Positions 16,696 through 26,203 of a stretch of DNA of 64,000 nucleotides are shown one piece after another. The notes beneath the pieces are model-generated. The model was not told where the DNA came from and did not search any database. It was given only the letters and a program-made list of their open reading frames with translations. Numbering within the stretch: position 1 is the stretch's first letter; every line of letters starts with the position of its first letter. Origin of the DNA: Cellulophaga sp. 20_2_10. Lineage in GTDB: Bacteria > Bacteroidota > Bacteroidia > Flavobacteriales > Flavobacteriaceae. The stretch is from positions 106,843 to 170,842 of the forward strand of contig NZ_JAMCOJ010000007.1 in assembly GCF_023476645.1 (NCBI RefSeq). The letters run 5' to 3'. Made by a program: the position numbers and the translations under genes.

Positions 16696-17672
16696 TAATC
16701 CAATGATTGATTTTCTTGTGATGCGTGTTTTAGTAAGTTTTCAAACTCTAAAGCAGAAAGGTTACCGTAGTAGAAATTAATAGGATTAATTCTGTCGCCA
16801 TCTTTCCAAACTTCATAATGCAAGTGTGGCGCTTCAGACCTACCTGTGCTACCCACAAAACCAATAAGGTCACCTCTTTTTACTTTTTGCCCAGCAGTAA
16901 CGTTATACTTGCTCATGTGTGCATAAAGTGTTAAGTACCCATAACCATGGTCTATACGGATGTGCTTACCATAGCCTGTAGAACTAGCATCTGCTCTAGT
17001 AACTTTACCATTACCAGATGCGTAAATTGGTGTTCCTCTAGGAGAGGTAAAATCCATTCCCCAGTGCATTTTGCGTACTTTGGTAAATGGGTCAGATCGC
17101 CAGCCGTAACCAGAAGCCATACGAGTTAGGTCTTCATTACTAATTGGTTGTATAGCAGGTATTGCTTCTAAAAACTTCTCTTTTTCTTCAGCAAGTTTAG
17201 TAATCTCATCTAAAGATTTAGACTGTATTACCATTTGTTTTTGTATAATTTCTAAACGTTTAGTAGCATCAATAATCATATCAGAATTATTAAATCCTTC
17301 TAAAGATTTGTATCGGTTTACACCACCAAAGCCAGCACGTCTTTGTTCTTCTGGTATTGGGTTTGCTTCAAAATACAAACGATAAATATTGTTATCTCTA
17401 TCTTCAATATTACCAAGTACTTGTTCCATTTGTTCCATTTTTTTGTCTAATAACTGAAACTGAAACTCGTAATTATGTAGTTCTCTTTGTAGAGATAGTT
17501 CTTTAGGTGTGTTTACTAAATTGGTATTTAATAGGAGTAACAAACCTAAAAAACCTAATATGGCAGCACCTAAAAATAGTAACGCTACGTTGCGAAATTT
17601 TTTGGACTTTTTATGCTCTATCTTTCTGTAAGATAGAGTGTCTGGATCATAATAATATTTAACTTGAGACAT
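16695..17672 (-). CDS. M23 family cell-wall metallopeptidase, inner-membrane anchored
   Basis: A 325-residue LytM-type endopeptidase predicted to cut peptidoglycan cross-links. A cytoplasmic basic N-terminus leads into one transmembrane helix (29-50). A coiled-coil region (about 58-92 and 132-172) follows, then the M23 domain from about 187 with Zn ligands His203 and Asp207 (MHWGMDF), and His252 (YAHMS) plus His283/His285 (HLHYEV). All catalytic residues are present, so it is probably active and not a scaffold. First gene of the leftward M23-MerR-LemA-TPM-TPM operon, divergent from alaS. Confidence 0.93.
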   Translation of the reverse strand: MSQVKYYYDPDTLSYRKIEHKKSKKFRNVALLFLGAAILGFLGLLLLLNTNLVNTPKELSLQRELHNYEFQFQLLDKKMEQMEQVLGNIEDRDNNIYRLYFEANPIPEEQRRAGFGGVNRYKSLEGFNNSDMIIDATKRLEIIQKQMVIQSKSLDEITKLAEEKEKFLEAIPAIQPISNEDLTRMASGYGWRSDPFTKVRKMHWGMDFTSPRGTPIYASGNGKVTRADASSTGYGKHIRIDHGYGYLTLYAHMSKYNVTAGQKVKRGDLIGFVGSTGRSEAPHLHYEVWKDGDRINPINFYYGNLSALEFENLLKHASQENQSLD

Positions 17673-17695
17673 AAAGGGAATTTATCCTATTTTTG
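17664..17695 (+). promoter_or_regulatory. Possible alaS promoter
   Basis: TTG (17664-17666), 21 bases, TATTTTTG (17688-17695) fits the Bacteroidetes consensus. It would give alaS a leader of about 170 bases, and the -33 part overlaps the first codons of the M23 gene. A -7-like TATATTTG on the other strand (17719-17726) could serve the M23 operon. Confidence 0.4.
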
Positions 17696-17870
17696 CACTT
17701 TTAATTTATCAAAACAAACAAATATAAAAATTGTTTTGCAGAAATAGTTAATTTTATCAAAAGCTTACCATTTTAAGGTGTGTAAGCCGTGTAAAATTAA
17801 GTTATTTGCGTTAAATATAACGTTTTTTAATAAACTATAGCTGCCAATTAAATATACAAAATAGCAACGG

Positions 17871-20486
17871 ATGAAATCTCAAGAAATAAGATCTCAATTT
17901 TTAGAATTTTTTCAGAATAAAGGACATAAAATTGTTTCTTCTGCCCCAATGGTCATTAAAGATGATCCTACTCTTATGTTCACTAATGCTGGAATGAACC
18001 AGTTTAAAGAATTTTTTCTTGGAAATACCGAAGCCAAAAACACTAGAGTTGTAGATACACAAAAGTGTTTGCGTGTAAGTGGTAAGCATAACGATTTAGA
18101 AGAAGTAGGCAAAGATACGTACCACCATACAATGTTTGAGATGTTGGGCAACTGGAGCTTTGGAGATTACTTTAAAGAAGAGGCTATTAATTGGGCTTGG
18201 GAGTTGTTAACAGATGTTTTAAAGATTGATAAAAGTACGCTGTACGTTACTGTTTTTGAAGGTAGCAAGGATAAGGATAATCTAGGTATGGACCAAGAGG
18301 CTCTTGATTTATGGAAAAAGATTATTCCAGAATCTCAAATTCTTTTTGGGAATAAAAAAGATAACTTTTGGGAAATGGGAGATCAGGGACCATGTGGACC
18401 TTGTTCAGAAATACACGTAGATATTAGATCTGCAGAAGACAGAGCAAAAGTTTCTGGTGTAGATTTAGTGAATATGGATCACCCGCAAGTTGTAGAGGTA
18501 TGGAACTTGGTTTTTATGCAGTACAACCGTAAAGCTAACGGAGATTTAGAAAACTTACCTGCTAAACACGTAGATACAGGTATGGGATTTGAGCGTTTGT
18601 GTATGGTTATGCAAGGTGTACAATCTAATTACGATACAGATGTATTTACTCCAATTATTAGGGAGATAGAAACTATTACAAATTCGACTTATAATAAAGA
18701 CGAAGAAATAAATATTGCAATACGTGTTATTGCAGATCATATAAGAGCCGTAGCTTTTTCTATTGCAGACGGACAATTGCCAAGTAATACTGGTGCTGGT
18801 TATGTAATACGTAGAATTTTAAGAAGAGCTATACGCTACGGATTTACTTTTTTAAATACCAAAGAGCCGTTTATGTACAGGTTGGTAAATGTGCTTACCC
18901 AAACAATGGGTAGTGCTTTTCCAGAATTAAAAGAACAAAAACAACTTATTGAAAATGTGATAAAAGAGGAGGAGCACTCTTTCTTAAAAACATTAGATCA
19001 AGGTTTGGTGTTGTTAGATAGCGTAATTGCAAACGCAACAACTAAAACTGTAGATGGTAGAAAAGCTTTTGAGTTGTATGACACCTATGGGTTTCCTATA
19101 GATTTAACCGCTTTAATTTTAAGTGAACGCGGGTTGGCTTTAGATGAAAAAGGTTTTGATGAAGCGATGCAAGAACAGAAAAAACGTTCTAGGTCTGCTT
19201 CTGAAGTGTCTAAAGAAGACTGGGAAGTTTTATTGCAAGATGCCGAACAAGAATTTGTTGGATACGATGCTTTAGAAACGAATGTACGTTTGGTAAAATA
19301 CAGAAAAGTAACTTCTAAAAAAGATGGTGAGCAATTCCAGTTGGTGTTTAATTTAACTCCGTTTTACGCTGAAGGAGGCGGACAAGTAGGGGATAAAGGA
19401 TATTTAGAAGCACCTAACGGAGATGTTGTTTATATTTTAGATACGAAGAAAGAAAATAATGAAATTTTTCATTTAGCTAAAAACTTACCTAAAAACACTG
19501 CAGATACATTTAGAGCTGTTGTAGATAGCAAACAACGTCAAAGAACAGCAAGTAACCATACGGCAACACACTTATTGCACCAGGCATTAAGAGAGGTTTT
19601 AGGAATGCACGTAGAACAAAAAGGTTCTGCTGTGCATTCTAAATATTTACGTTTCGATTTTTCTCATTTCTCTAAAGTAACTACAGAGCAGTTAAGGGAG
19701 GTTGAAGATTTTGTAAATGCAAGAATAGAAGGTAATTTACCTTTAGAAGAAAAACGTAACATACCAATGCAAGAAGCTTTAGATGCTGGTGCAATGGCAT
19801 TGTTTGGAGAAAAATACGGTGACACGGTTAGACTTATACGTTTTGGGCAGTCTGTAGAGCTTTGTGGAGGTACACACGTACAAAACACAGGAGATATTTG
19901 GCATTTTAAAATTAAGTCTGAAGGTGCTGTAGCATCTGGAATACGCAGAATAGAGGCTATTACTTCTGATGCTGTTAAGGATTTTTACGCTACTAATAGT
20001 GTAATCTTAACAGATATAAAAGATGTATTAAATAATGCTAAAGATCCAATAAAAGCTGTAGTTTCTTTACAAGAAGAAAACAGTAAGCTTAAAAAGGAAA
20101 TAGAGCAACTATTAAAAGATAAAGCTAAAAACTTAAAAGGTGATTTAGTTAATGAGCTACAAGAAGTAAACGGTGTTCAGTTTTTGGCTAAGAAAATAGA
20201 TTTAGATCCAGCAGGAATTAAAGATTTATGTTTTGAAATGGGTGCTAATGCTAAAAATATGTTCTTGCTTTTTGGAGCAGAGAATAATGGTAAAGCAACA
20301 TTGTCTTGTTACATTTCTAAAGAATTAGCGGGCGAGAAAGATTTAAATGCAGGTACTATTGTGCGCGAACTAGGAAAGTATATTCAAGGTGGCGGTGGCG
20401 GACAGCCATTTTTTGCAACCGCAGGAGGTAAAAACCCTGGCGGAATAGCAGAGGCTTTAGAAAAAGCAGTATCTTATATAAATTAA
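17871..20486 (+). CDS. alaS: Alanyl-tRNA synthetase
   Basis: An 871-residue class II synthetase charging tRNA-Ala. The catalytic domain (1 to about 250) begins [20 protein letters not shown] and contains [13 protein letters not shown]-type motif neighbours [20 protein letters not shown] and [10 protein letters not shown]. The editing domain has [16 protein letters not shown] (the HxxxH zinc motif) and [10 protein letters not shown]. The C-terminal C-Ala domain ends with [19 protein letters not shown]. Full length, no anomalies. Its 10-base spacing to the GSCFA gene suggests co-transcription. Confidence 0.98.
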   Translation: MKSQEIRSQFLEFFQNKGHKIVSSAPMVIKDDPTLMFTNAGMNQFKEFFLGNTEAKNTRVVDTQKCLRVSGKHNDLEEVGKDTYHHTMFEMLGNWSFGDYFKEEAINWAWELLTDVLKIDKSTLYVTVFEGSKDKDNLGMDQEALDLWKKIIPESQILFGNKKDNFWEMGDQGPCGPCSEIHVDIRSAEDRAKVSGVDLVNMDHPQVVEVWNLVFMQYNRKANGDLENLPAKHVDTGMGFERLCMVMQGVQSNYDTDVFTPIIREIETITNSTYNKDEEINIAIRVIADHIRAVAFSIADGQLPSNTGAGYVIRRILRRAIRYGFTFLNTKEPFMYRLVNVLTQTMGSAFPELKEQKQLIENVIKEEEHSFLKTLDQGLVLLDSVIANATTKTVDGRKAFELYDTYGFPIDLTALILSERGLALDEKGFDEAMQEQKKRSRSASEVSKEDWEVLLQDAEQEFVGYDALETNVRLVKYRKVTSKKDGEQFQLVFNLTPFYAEGGGQVGDKGYLEAPNGDVVYILDTKKENNEIFHLAKNLPKNTADTFRAVVDSKQRQRTASNHTATHLLHQALREVLGMHVEQKGSAVHSKYLRFDFSHFSKVTTEQLREVEDFVNARIEGNLPLEEKRNIPMQEALDAGAMALFGEKYGDTVRLIRFGQSVELCGGTHVQNTGDIWHFKIKSEGAVASGIRRIEAITSDAVKDFYATNSVILTDIKDVLNNAKDPIKAVVSLQEENSKLKKEIEQLLKDKAKNLKGDLVNELQEVNGVQFLAKKIDLDPAGIKDLCFEMGANAKNMFLLFGAENNGKATLSCYISKELAGEKDLNAGTIVRELGKYIQGGGGGQPFFATAGGKNPGGIAEALEKAVSYIN

Positions 20487-20496
20487 AACATAGTGT

Positions 20497-21453
20497 ATGG
20501 AACTGCAAACTAAAGTACCACTTAAGCCAAGTACGTTTCAAATAGACTATTCTAGTAAGCTATTGTTGTTAGGTTCTTGCTTTGCAGAACATATTGGCAA
20601 TAAGTTTACGTATTATAAATTGCAAGCCGTAACCAATCCATTTGGTATTTTGTTTCATCCAAAAGCAATAACGCAGTTGGTGCAGAATGCAGTTTTAGAA
20701 GAAAAATACACAAAAAAAGATATATTTAACCAAAATGAGCGTTGGCATAGTTTCAATGCTCATTCTGTTTTAAGTACAACATCACAACAAGAATTACTAC
20801 AAAATTTAAATAGTGCGGTAACAGAAACTAAGTCTACTTTAGATACTGCAACACACCTGGTAATTACTTTAGGAACGGCTTGGGTGTATAAACATTTGGA
20901 GTTAAATAAAGTAGTTGCAAATTGTCATAAAGTGCCACAAAAAGCCTTTAAAAAGCAATTGTTAACGGTTACAGAGATAGAGGCTAGTTTACAAGAGCTT
21001 ATTGCATTGGTAAAAAGTGTAAATGCCAATGCCAAGTTTATTTTTACGGTATCTCCTGTTAGGCATATAAAAGACGGTTTTGTAGAAAACCAGCGTAGTA
21101 AATCTCATTTACTAACCGCCATACATAATGTTATAGAGTCTAAAGAAAATGAGGCAGATGCTTTTTATTTTCCCAGTTATGAAATTATGATGGATGAGTT
21201 ACGCGATTATCGTTTCTATAAAAATGATATGGTGCATCCTAGTGGTTTGGCTGTAGATTATATTTGGGAGAAGTTTCGTAATGTTTGGCTAACTAAAAAA
21301 GCTTTAGAAACAACAGAAAAAGTAGGTGCTGTGCAAAGAGGTCTGGAGCATAGACCTTTTAATTCTGAATCAGATGAGCATCAGAAATTTTTAAAATCTA
21401 TTCAAGAAAAAATTGCGTATCTTCAAAAAGAACATCCTTTTATTAGTTTTTAA
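20497..21453 (+). CDS. GSCFA domain protein
   Basis: A 318-residue protein with the namesake GSCFA motif at 26-30 (LLLLGSCFAEHIG), VTNPFGILFHP, HLVITLGTAWVY, KFIFTVSPVRHIKDG and a late DMVHPSGLAVDYIW. The GSCFA motif resembles the catalytic Ser block of SGNH esterases, and the late D-x-x-H (DMVH) matches block V, so an SGNH-like acylesterase is a reasonable inference. There is no signal peptide. It sits between alaS and a DUF4230 gene, 2 bases from the latter, in one operon. Substrate unknown. Confidence 0.92.
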   Translation: MELQTKVPLKPSTFQIDYSSKLLLLGSCFAEHIGNKFTYYKLQAVTNPFGILFHPKAITQLVQNAVLEEKYTKKDIFNQNERWHSFNAHSVLSTTSQQELLQNLNSAVTETKSTLDTATHLVITLGTAWVYKHLELNKVVANCHKVPQKAFKKQLLTVTEIEASLQELIALVKSVNANAKFIFTVSPVRHIKDGFVENQRSKSHLLTAIHNVIESKENEADAFYFPSYEIMMDELRDYRFYKNDMVHPSGLAVDYIWEKFRNVWLTKKALETTEKVGAVQRGLEHRPFNSESDEHQKFLKSIQEKIAYLQKEHPFISF

Positions 21454-21455
21454 TT

Positions 21456-22076
21456 ATGAAAAGAATCCTTGTAGGAATTATTATTGTTTTAGCGGCATTG
21501 CTTTTATTTAAAACGTGCTCAGATAAAAAAGAAGAACAATCTATTCTACAAGAAAACTCTATGCTTATTCAGCAGCAAATACAAAATGTATCTAAGTTAA
21601 TAGTTACAGAAGGTCATTTTGCAGAGGTGTACAATTACAAAGATTCGCAACAGCTTTTTGGGCCTTTAATTACGGCAGAAAAGAAAGCATTAGTAGTTGT
21701 AAATGCAGATGTTACTGTGGCTTATGATTTAAGTAAGATAGATTTTGAGGTTGATGAAGAAAACAAAATATTAATACTTAAAAGTATCCCGGAGCCAGAA
21801 ATTAAGGTGCATCCAGATTACGAGTATTATGATGTTACCGCAGATTTTTTAAATCAGTTTGATGCTAATGACTACAATAAAATAAAGAAAAACGTAAAAG
21901 CATCATTACTTAAAAAGGTTGAAAAATCAACCTTAAAAACAAATGCAAAAAATAGACTTTTAAGTGAGCTTTCTAAATTTTATGTATTAACAAATTCTTT
22001 AGGCTGGACATTACAGTACAATGAAACGCCTATAAAAAATATAGAGGAATTAAATGAGATCAAAATCTTAGACTAG
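21456..22076 (+). CDS. DUF4230 domain protein
   Basis: A 206-residue envelope protein: one N-terminal helix (about 4-22, ILVGIIIVLAALLLFK, then TCSDKK), then a DUF4230 region (SKLIVTEGHFAEVYNYKDSQ, ALVVVNADVTVAYDLSKIDF, ILILKSIPEPEIKVHPDYEY). The family is common and uncharacterised. It is third in the alaS-GSCFA-DUF4230 operon and converges on the hydroxylase gene, with only 8 bases between the stops and no strong terminator. Confidence 0.88.
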   Translation: MKRILVGIIIVLAALLLFKTCSDKKEEQSILQENSMLIQQQIQNVSKLIVTEGHFAEVYNYKDSQQLFGPLITAEKKALVVVNADVTVAYDLSKIDFEVDEENKILILKSIPEPEIKVHPDYEYYDVTADFLNQFDANDYNKIKKNVKASLLKKVEKSTLKTNAKNRLLSELSKFYVLTNSLGWTLQYNETPIKNIEELNEIKILD

Positions 22077-22084
22077 TGTTGCAG

Positions 22085-23836
22085 TTAAGCAACTAAGCTT
22101 TTGTCTACTAGTTCCAATCCATCATCAATTAAATGTCCTACTTTAGGATTATTTTGTTTTACCGTTTCTAGATGATCTACAATTTCTTTAGCAAAATCAT
22201 TGTCGTTATTAGCTTTTGCTAATTCATACAACTCAACTGGTAATAGCCAATCTGTTGGGTAATTACTTTTTACTTCCTGAAAAACTTTGTTTCTGGAAAT
22301 TGTGGTGTTAACACCTTCTCTAAACTCACGTACTTGTTTGTATAGTTTTTCAAGCTCTGTATTGGCTTCTGTTTGTTTTGCTTTTATAGTTTCTTCTGTA
22401 ATGCTGTGTGTAATTAAATCAAAACTACTTAAATCAGCAGGACCATTAAAAGCAGATACAATGTTTTCGCCAACGGCCATATGGTATAAGCCCCATTCTG
22501 GACTAAACAATACAGTTTCTCCTTTAGTTACTGTGCATTTATCAAATGTAATAAGTACAATTTCACCTTTAAGGTTACGTGTACCTGTTATAATGCTTCC
22601 TTCTACTTTAATACCACCTTCAAATTCTAAAGAAACAGTTTCAGATTCATAAATATTGTACGCTTTTAAATCGCGCGGACTCATATCTTCTATGGCCAAA
22701 TTTATACCTTTAAGTTTACCTATAGGAGAGCCAAAGCCATCTGCGTGGTGTTTTGTGCTATGGCCAACTAATTCTTTTTCTCTATAAGATAAAGCAGTTT
22801 TGCCTGTTGTTTGTATGTAGCTAGGTTTTCCTTTGTGTGTTAATACATTAGTGAAAACGCCAGAAATTTGTAAACCGGTGCTTAGTTCTATGGTTCCTAG
22901 AGCATTGGAGTCTATAAGTTTGTTTACGCCATCTAGACCGCCAGTACGCAAAGCCATTGTGTTTGCAAATTCTTCTAAAACCTGACTTAAAAATGCAAAG
23001 TCTGGAGTTACAAAAAGCTGTGGTTGGGGTTTGGTGATATCAAAAGATTTATGAGCAGCTTCACTAGAGTAGTTCAGTTTTTTTACTTCATTTGTCATAC
23101 ACCAAGCACTTTCTCCGATAGAAGAAAGCAAACCTGCCCCATATATTTTAGGGTTTTCAGTAGTGCCAATTAGGCCGTACTCAACAGTCCACCAGTGTAA
23201 ATTACGAATCAACGCCATTTCACTAGGTTCACCCATATTCTGTTGTAAATCTTCAACGTGTTTTTCTGCTTTTTCTATTTCTTTTTCATCAAAACCAGCA
23301 GCCTCCTTTATAATAGATAGGTGTCTAACAGCCTCATACAATTCGTAATCTTTACCGCTGGAGATAGCTTTGCATCCTATTTCTCCAAATCGTCTTAAAT
23401 ATTCGGCATATTCTGGGTTAGCAATAATAGGGGCGTGACCAGCACCTTCGTGAATAATGTCTGGAGCAGGTGTATATTCTATATTTCCTAGTTGTCTAAT
23501 ATCAGAAGCTATAACTAAAACATTATATGCTTGGAATTCCATAAAGGCAGATGGAGGTATAAAACCATCTACAGCAACGGCTGCCCAGCCTATTTCTTCC
23601 AAAATACGGTTCATACCATACATATTTGGAATATTCTCTATTGAGATACCTGTTTTTTTTAATCCGTCTATATAAGATGTGTGTGCAACTTTACTTAAAT
23701 AATCTACGTTTTTACGCATTACATAACGCCAAACAGCCTGGTTAATAGGTGTATAATCCTCATAGTCTTGAGGTTTTATATACTGTTTTAAGTGTGTAGG
23801 TAGTTTATCTAATATGTAATTACTTGTATAAGACAT
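22085..23836 (-). CDS. Aromatic amino acid hydroxylase (phenylalanine 4-monooxygenase-like), long form
   Basis: A 583-residue iron- and pterin-dependent hydroxylase. The catalytic core (about 70-320) has PDIIHEGAGHAP (iron ligands His129 and His134), the Glu-bearing YEAVRHLS segment and WWTVEYGLIG. The simple bacterial PhhA enzymes are under 300 residues; here about 250 extra residues follow the core (KLIDSNALGTIELSTGLQI, VEGSIITGTRNLKGEIV, TDWLLPVELYELAK), resembling the extended form found in other Bacteroidota. It probably makes tyrosine from phenylalanine, but substrate choice is not readable from the sequence. A monocistronic unit with convergent and tandem neighbours. Confidence 0.9.
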   Translation of the reverse strand: MSYTSNYILDKLPTHLKQYIKPQDYEDYTPINQAVWRYVMRKNVDYLSKVAHTSYIDGLKKTGISIENIPNMYGMNRILEEIGWAAVAVDGFIPPSAFMEFQAYNVLVIASDIRQLGNIEYTPAPDIIHEGAGHAPIIANPEYAEYLRRFGEIGCKAISSGKDYELYEAVRHLSIIKEAAGFDEKEIEKAEKHVEDLQQNMGEPSEMALIRNLHWWTVEYGLIGTTENPKIYGAGLLSSIGESAWCMTNEVKKLNYSSEAAHKSFDITKPQPQLFVTPDFAFLSQVLEEFANTMALRTGGLDGVNKLIDSNALGTIELSTGLQISGVFTNVLTHKGKPSYIQTTGKTALSYREKELVGHSTKHHADGFGSPIGKLKGINLAIEDMSPRDLKAYNIYESETVSLEFEGGIKVEGSIITGTRNLKGEIVLITFDKCTVTKGETVLFSPEWGLYHMAVGENIVSAFNGPADLSSFDLITHSITEETIKAKQTEANTELEKLYKQVREFREGVNTTISRNKVFQEVKSNYPTDWLLPVELYELAKANNDNDFAKEIVDHLETVKQNNPKVGHLIDDGLELVDKSLVA

Positions 23837-23954
23837 TGCACGTTATGTTAGGTATTAACTTAATGGCAATAAAGATACAAAATTGGAAAATGATTATAGT
23901 TTTTATTTAGTTGAAATAAACGATTATAACGAAGATTAGTTTTAAGTTTAAAGC

Positions 23955-23980
23955 AAAAAAAACCGCTATAAATAGCGGTT
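23955..23980 (-). terminator. Terminator of the DUF4136 lipoprotein gene
   Basis: An 8-base-pair GC-containing hairpin (AACCGCTA with TAGCGGTT, 23961-23980), followed on the minus strand by eight T (A run 23955-23962). It is 8 bases beyond the stop of the leftward gene. Confidence 0.75.
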
Positions 23981-23988
23981 GTGATTTT

Positions 23989-24543
23989 TTATTTAGAGGC
24001 TAACTCTGGCGGATACGCTTCAAGTATTTGAGAAACAAATTCTCTAATACGTTGTTCTTTCTTTTCTATGTTGCTAGTATTGTTTAAAGTGCCAATACCG
24101 CGACCTTGCCAAACCAACTCTTTGTTTTTAGAATCTATAAGATCTATATATAAAGATCCTTCTGTACTTGTAGAAACATTATTTCTGTTAAAACCATTAC
24201 CGTAGTAGTAAGGATTCCAGCCCCAACCAAAACCACCACCCCAGTAGTTGTTGTAAATATCTACGCGTTCTTTTTCTTTGGTAAAAATGCTTACCAGTAT
24301 ATCTGGTGTTGCAGATTTTACAAAACCTCTAGAACTCATTTCTGAATCAATAGCCTTTAAAATTCTTTTTTTATCAAGATCAGATATTTGTGCTTTATCT
24401 ATGCCTGTTTTATAAAAAGCATATGTTTTGTAGGTATCAAAGCTTGCTTCTTTATCATAATCAGACAATACACGTACAGATGTACAAGAGCTAAAAAGAA
24501 CCAGAGCAAGAACTGGTACGAGTGCTAATTTTAATGCTTTCAT
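23989..24543 (-). CDS. DUF4136 lipoprotein
   Basis: A 184-residue lipoprotein with lipobox LVLFSSCTS (Cys20). A DUF4136 domain follows: FDTYKTYAFYKTGIDKAQ, KRILKAIDSEMSSRGFVKS, ATPDILVSIFTKEKERVDIY, then a Gly/Tyr/Asn-rich loop (NNYWGGGFGWGWNPYYYGNG) and SLYIDLIDSKNKELVWQGRG. Typical of the family, which is widespread in Gram-negative bacteria with no defined function. Single-gene unit with its own terminator. Confidence 0.9.
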   Translation of the reverse strand: MKALKLALVPVLALVLFSSCTSVRVLSDYDKEASFDTYKTYAFYKTGIDKAQISDLDKKRILKAIDSEMSSRGFVKSATPDILVSIFTKEKERVDIYNNYWGGGFGWGWNPYYYGNGFNRNNVSTSTEGSLYIDLIDSKNKELVWQGRGIGTLNNTSNIEKKEQRIREFVSQILEAYPPELASK

Positions 24544-24625
24544 ATTTTTGATGTTTTAGTTTATAAAAATAACACAAAAACTGTGCCGTTACTTTGTAGA
24601 TATCTAGCAGTAAGCTGTTTTTAAT

Positions 24626-24787
24626 TTATTTTTGGGTATTTGTCTTTGCGTTATAACCGTAAGGACAATGTCTACAGCCGCTTTCACAACAATAACCTCT
24701 TCTTGTGTGGTATTGCTCTGTAAAGACTCTGTATCCTTCTTCAGATAAATAATAATCGCCCTCTATAGGTTGAAGTATTTTTTTCAT
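24626..24787 (-). CDS. DUF5522 cysteine-rich miniprotein
   Basis: A 53-residue protein, ATG at 24787 (MKKILQPIEGDYYLSEEGYR). The in-frame upstream extension to 24832 (MRFCVLNAKTRNFTS) looks non-conserved and I exclude it. The four cysteines at 33, 34, 38 and 41 (YCCESGCRHCPYGY) make a compact metal-binding or redox site. DUF5522 proteins with this motif occur across Bacteroidota; function unknown. It does not overlap its neighbours and has no visible terminator. Confidence 0.85.
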   Translation of the reverse strand: MKKILQPIEGDYYLSEEGYRVFTEQYHTRRGYCCESGCRHCPYGYNAKTNTQK

Positions 24788-24924
24788 ACTTGTAAAATTA
24801 CGTGTTTTTGCATTAAGTACGCAAAAACGCAATTGTTAAAAAAGAAAAATAGTTGGTAATCGGTATTTTTTAGTGCTTGAACGTTTTGTGTCTTAAAAAT
24901 GGTATAATTTATGTTCTAACCTAT

Positions 24925-24932
24925 TAAATTTG
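24925..24932 (+). promoter_or_regulatory. -7 element upstream of the HEKIH protein operon
   Basis: TAAATTTG fits TAnnTTTG and lies 23 bases before the ATG at 24956. No convincing -33 element at the standard distance. Confidence 0.4.
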
Positions 24933-24955
24933 ACATTGTTAATTAATCCCAAATT

Positions 24956-25285
24956 ATGATTTTAGTTTCAAAACTTTTTTTTAGAAAAAATTATGTAGGC
25001 CTATCATTATGGCCTTTTATAATTTTAAAGAGTGATGCGCTACGAGATGATGACTCTTTAATTAATCATGAAAAAATACATTTAAGACAACAACTAGAGC
25101 TTTTAGTCTTGCCTTTTTACATTTTGTATTTATCAGAATTTGCAATACGTTGTTTGGTTTATAGGGATAGTTATAAGGCATATCAAAATCTTAGCTTTGA
25201 GAGAGAGGCCTATTTTAATGAAGATAATCCTAATTATTTAAATGAACGTAGACCCTTCAGTTTTATTAAATATCTTTGGCGCTGA
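24956..25285 (+). CDS. Small HExxH-motif protein
   Basis: A 109-residue protein with HEKIH at 38-42 (SLINHEKIHLRQQLEL), the zinc-binding pattern of metallopeptidases, then a hydrophobic stretch (about 47-65) and a Tyr-rich C-terminus (FEREAYFNEDNPNYL, where the Glu residues could be a third ligand). Similar short proteins in flavobacteria are hypothetical. Whether it is a peptidase is inference from the motif alone. It is first in a run with the PLP enzyme, glucosaminidase and hemL (gaps 12, -8 and 9 bases). Confidence 0.75.
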   Translation: MILVSKLFFRKNYVGLSLWPFIILKSDALRDDDSLINHEKIHLRQQLELLVLPFYILYLSEFAIRCLVYRDSYKAYQNLSFEREAYFNEDNPNYLNERRPFSFIKYLWR

Positions 25286-25297
25286 AAAATATAAAAC

Positions 25298-26203
25298 GTG
25301 AAAGTTTTAAATCAGCAAGTACAACTTCCTATTCTATCAGAAAAAAAGATATCGCTCTATATTAAAAGAGAAGATACGCTACACCCTTTTATCTCCGGAA
25401 ATAAGTTTAGAAAATTAAAATATAATTTACTACAAGCGCAAAAATTAAATGCTAAATCTATACTTACGTTTGGTGGTGCATTCTCTAATCATATAGCGGC
25501 AACTGCCTATGCAGGTAAAGAAAATGGGATAAAAACTATTGGCGTAATAAGAGGTGAGGAGTTAGCTAGTAAATGGCAGCACAACCCAACGCTTTCTTTT
25601 GCTAAAGACAACGGAATGGAATTTAAATTTATAAGTAGAGAAGCTTATAGAGAAAAGAATAGCCCTGACTTTTTAGCCAGTTTAGAAACCGAATTTCCTA
25701 ATAGTTTTATGTTGCCAGAAGGTGGGGCTAATGACCTAGCTGTAAAAGGTTGTGAGGAAATTTTAACCACTGATGATCGTATGTTTAATATTATTTGTAG
25801 TGCTGTGGGTACTGGAGGTACAATAGCAGGGATTATAAATTCTACTAGTAAAAACCAGCGAGTTTTAGGTTTTCCTGCGTTAAAAGGTGATTTTTTAAAA
25901 GAAGATATTTGTAAATTTGCTCAAAATACAAATTGGGAGTTGTTAAAAGACTATCATTTTGGTGGTTATGCAAAAGTATCGCAAGAATTAATAGCTTTTA
26001 TAAATTACTTTAAAAGAGAAACAAACATATCTTTAGATCCTGTGTATACAGGTAAAATGTTATTTGGTATTTTAGACCTTGTGCATAAAGATTATTTTGC
26101 GCCTGGCACTAAAATTGTTGCAATACATACTGGCGGATTACAAGGAATAAAAGGAATGAATAGTTTGTTAAAAAAGAAAAAATTACCACTTATTAATGAG
26201 TAA
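25298..26203 (+). CDS. PLP-dependent ACC deaminase/D-cysteine desulfhydrase family protein
   Basis: A 301-residue fold-type II PLP enzyme. The PLP lysine is probably Lys36 in FISGNKFRKLKYN. GGAFSNHIAATAYAGKENGI is the Asn-containing cofactor loop, and SAVGTGGTIAGI the phosphate-binding Gly loop. The family includes 1-aminocyclopropane-1-carboxylate deaminase and D-cysteine desulfhydrase; a Tyr needed by true ACC deaminases cannot be confirmed by eye, and D-cysteine desulfhydrase activity is at least as likely. The stop overlaps the glucosaminidase start by 8 bases. Confidence 0.88.
   Translation: MKVLNQQVQLPILSEKKISLYIKREDTLHPFISGNKFRKLKYNLLQAQKLNAKSILTFGGAFSNHIAATAYAGKENGIKTIGVIRGEELASKWQHNPTLSFAKDNGMEFKFISREAYREKNSPDFLASLETEFPNSFMLPEGGANDLAVKGCEEILTTDDRMFNIICSAVGTGGTIAGIINSTSKNQRVLGFPALKGDFLKEDICKFAQNTNWELLKDYHFGGYAKVSQELIAFINYFKRETNISLDPVYTGKMLFGILDLVHKDYFAPGTKIVAIHTGGLQGIKGMNSLLKKKKLPLINE

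Noticed and set aside
22067..22095. Terminator between DUF4230 and the hydroxylase gene
   Set aside because: Only a 5-bp stem (GTTGC/GCAAC) that lies within the hydroxylase stop region and has no T run.
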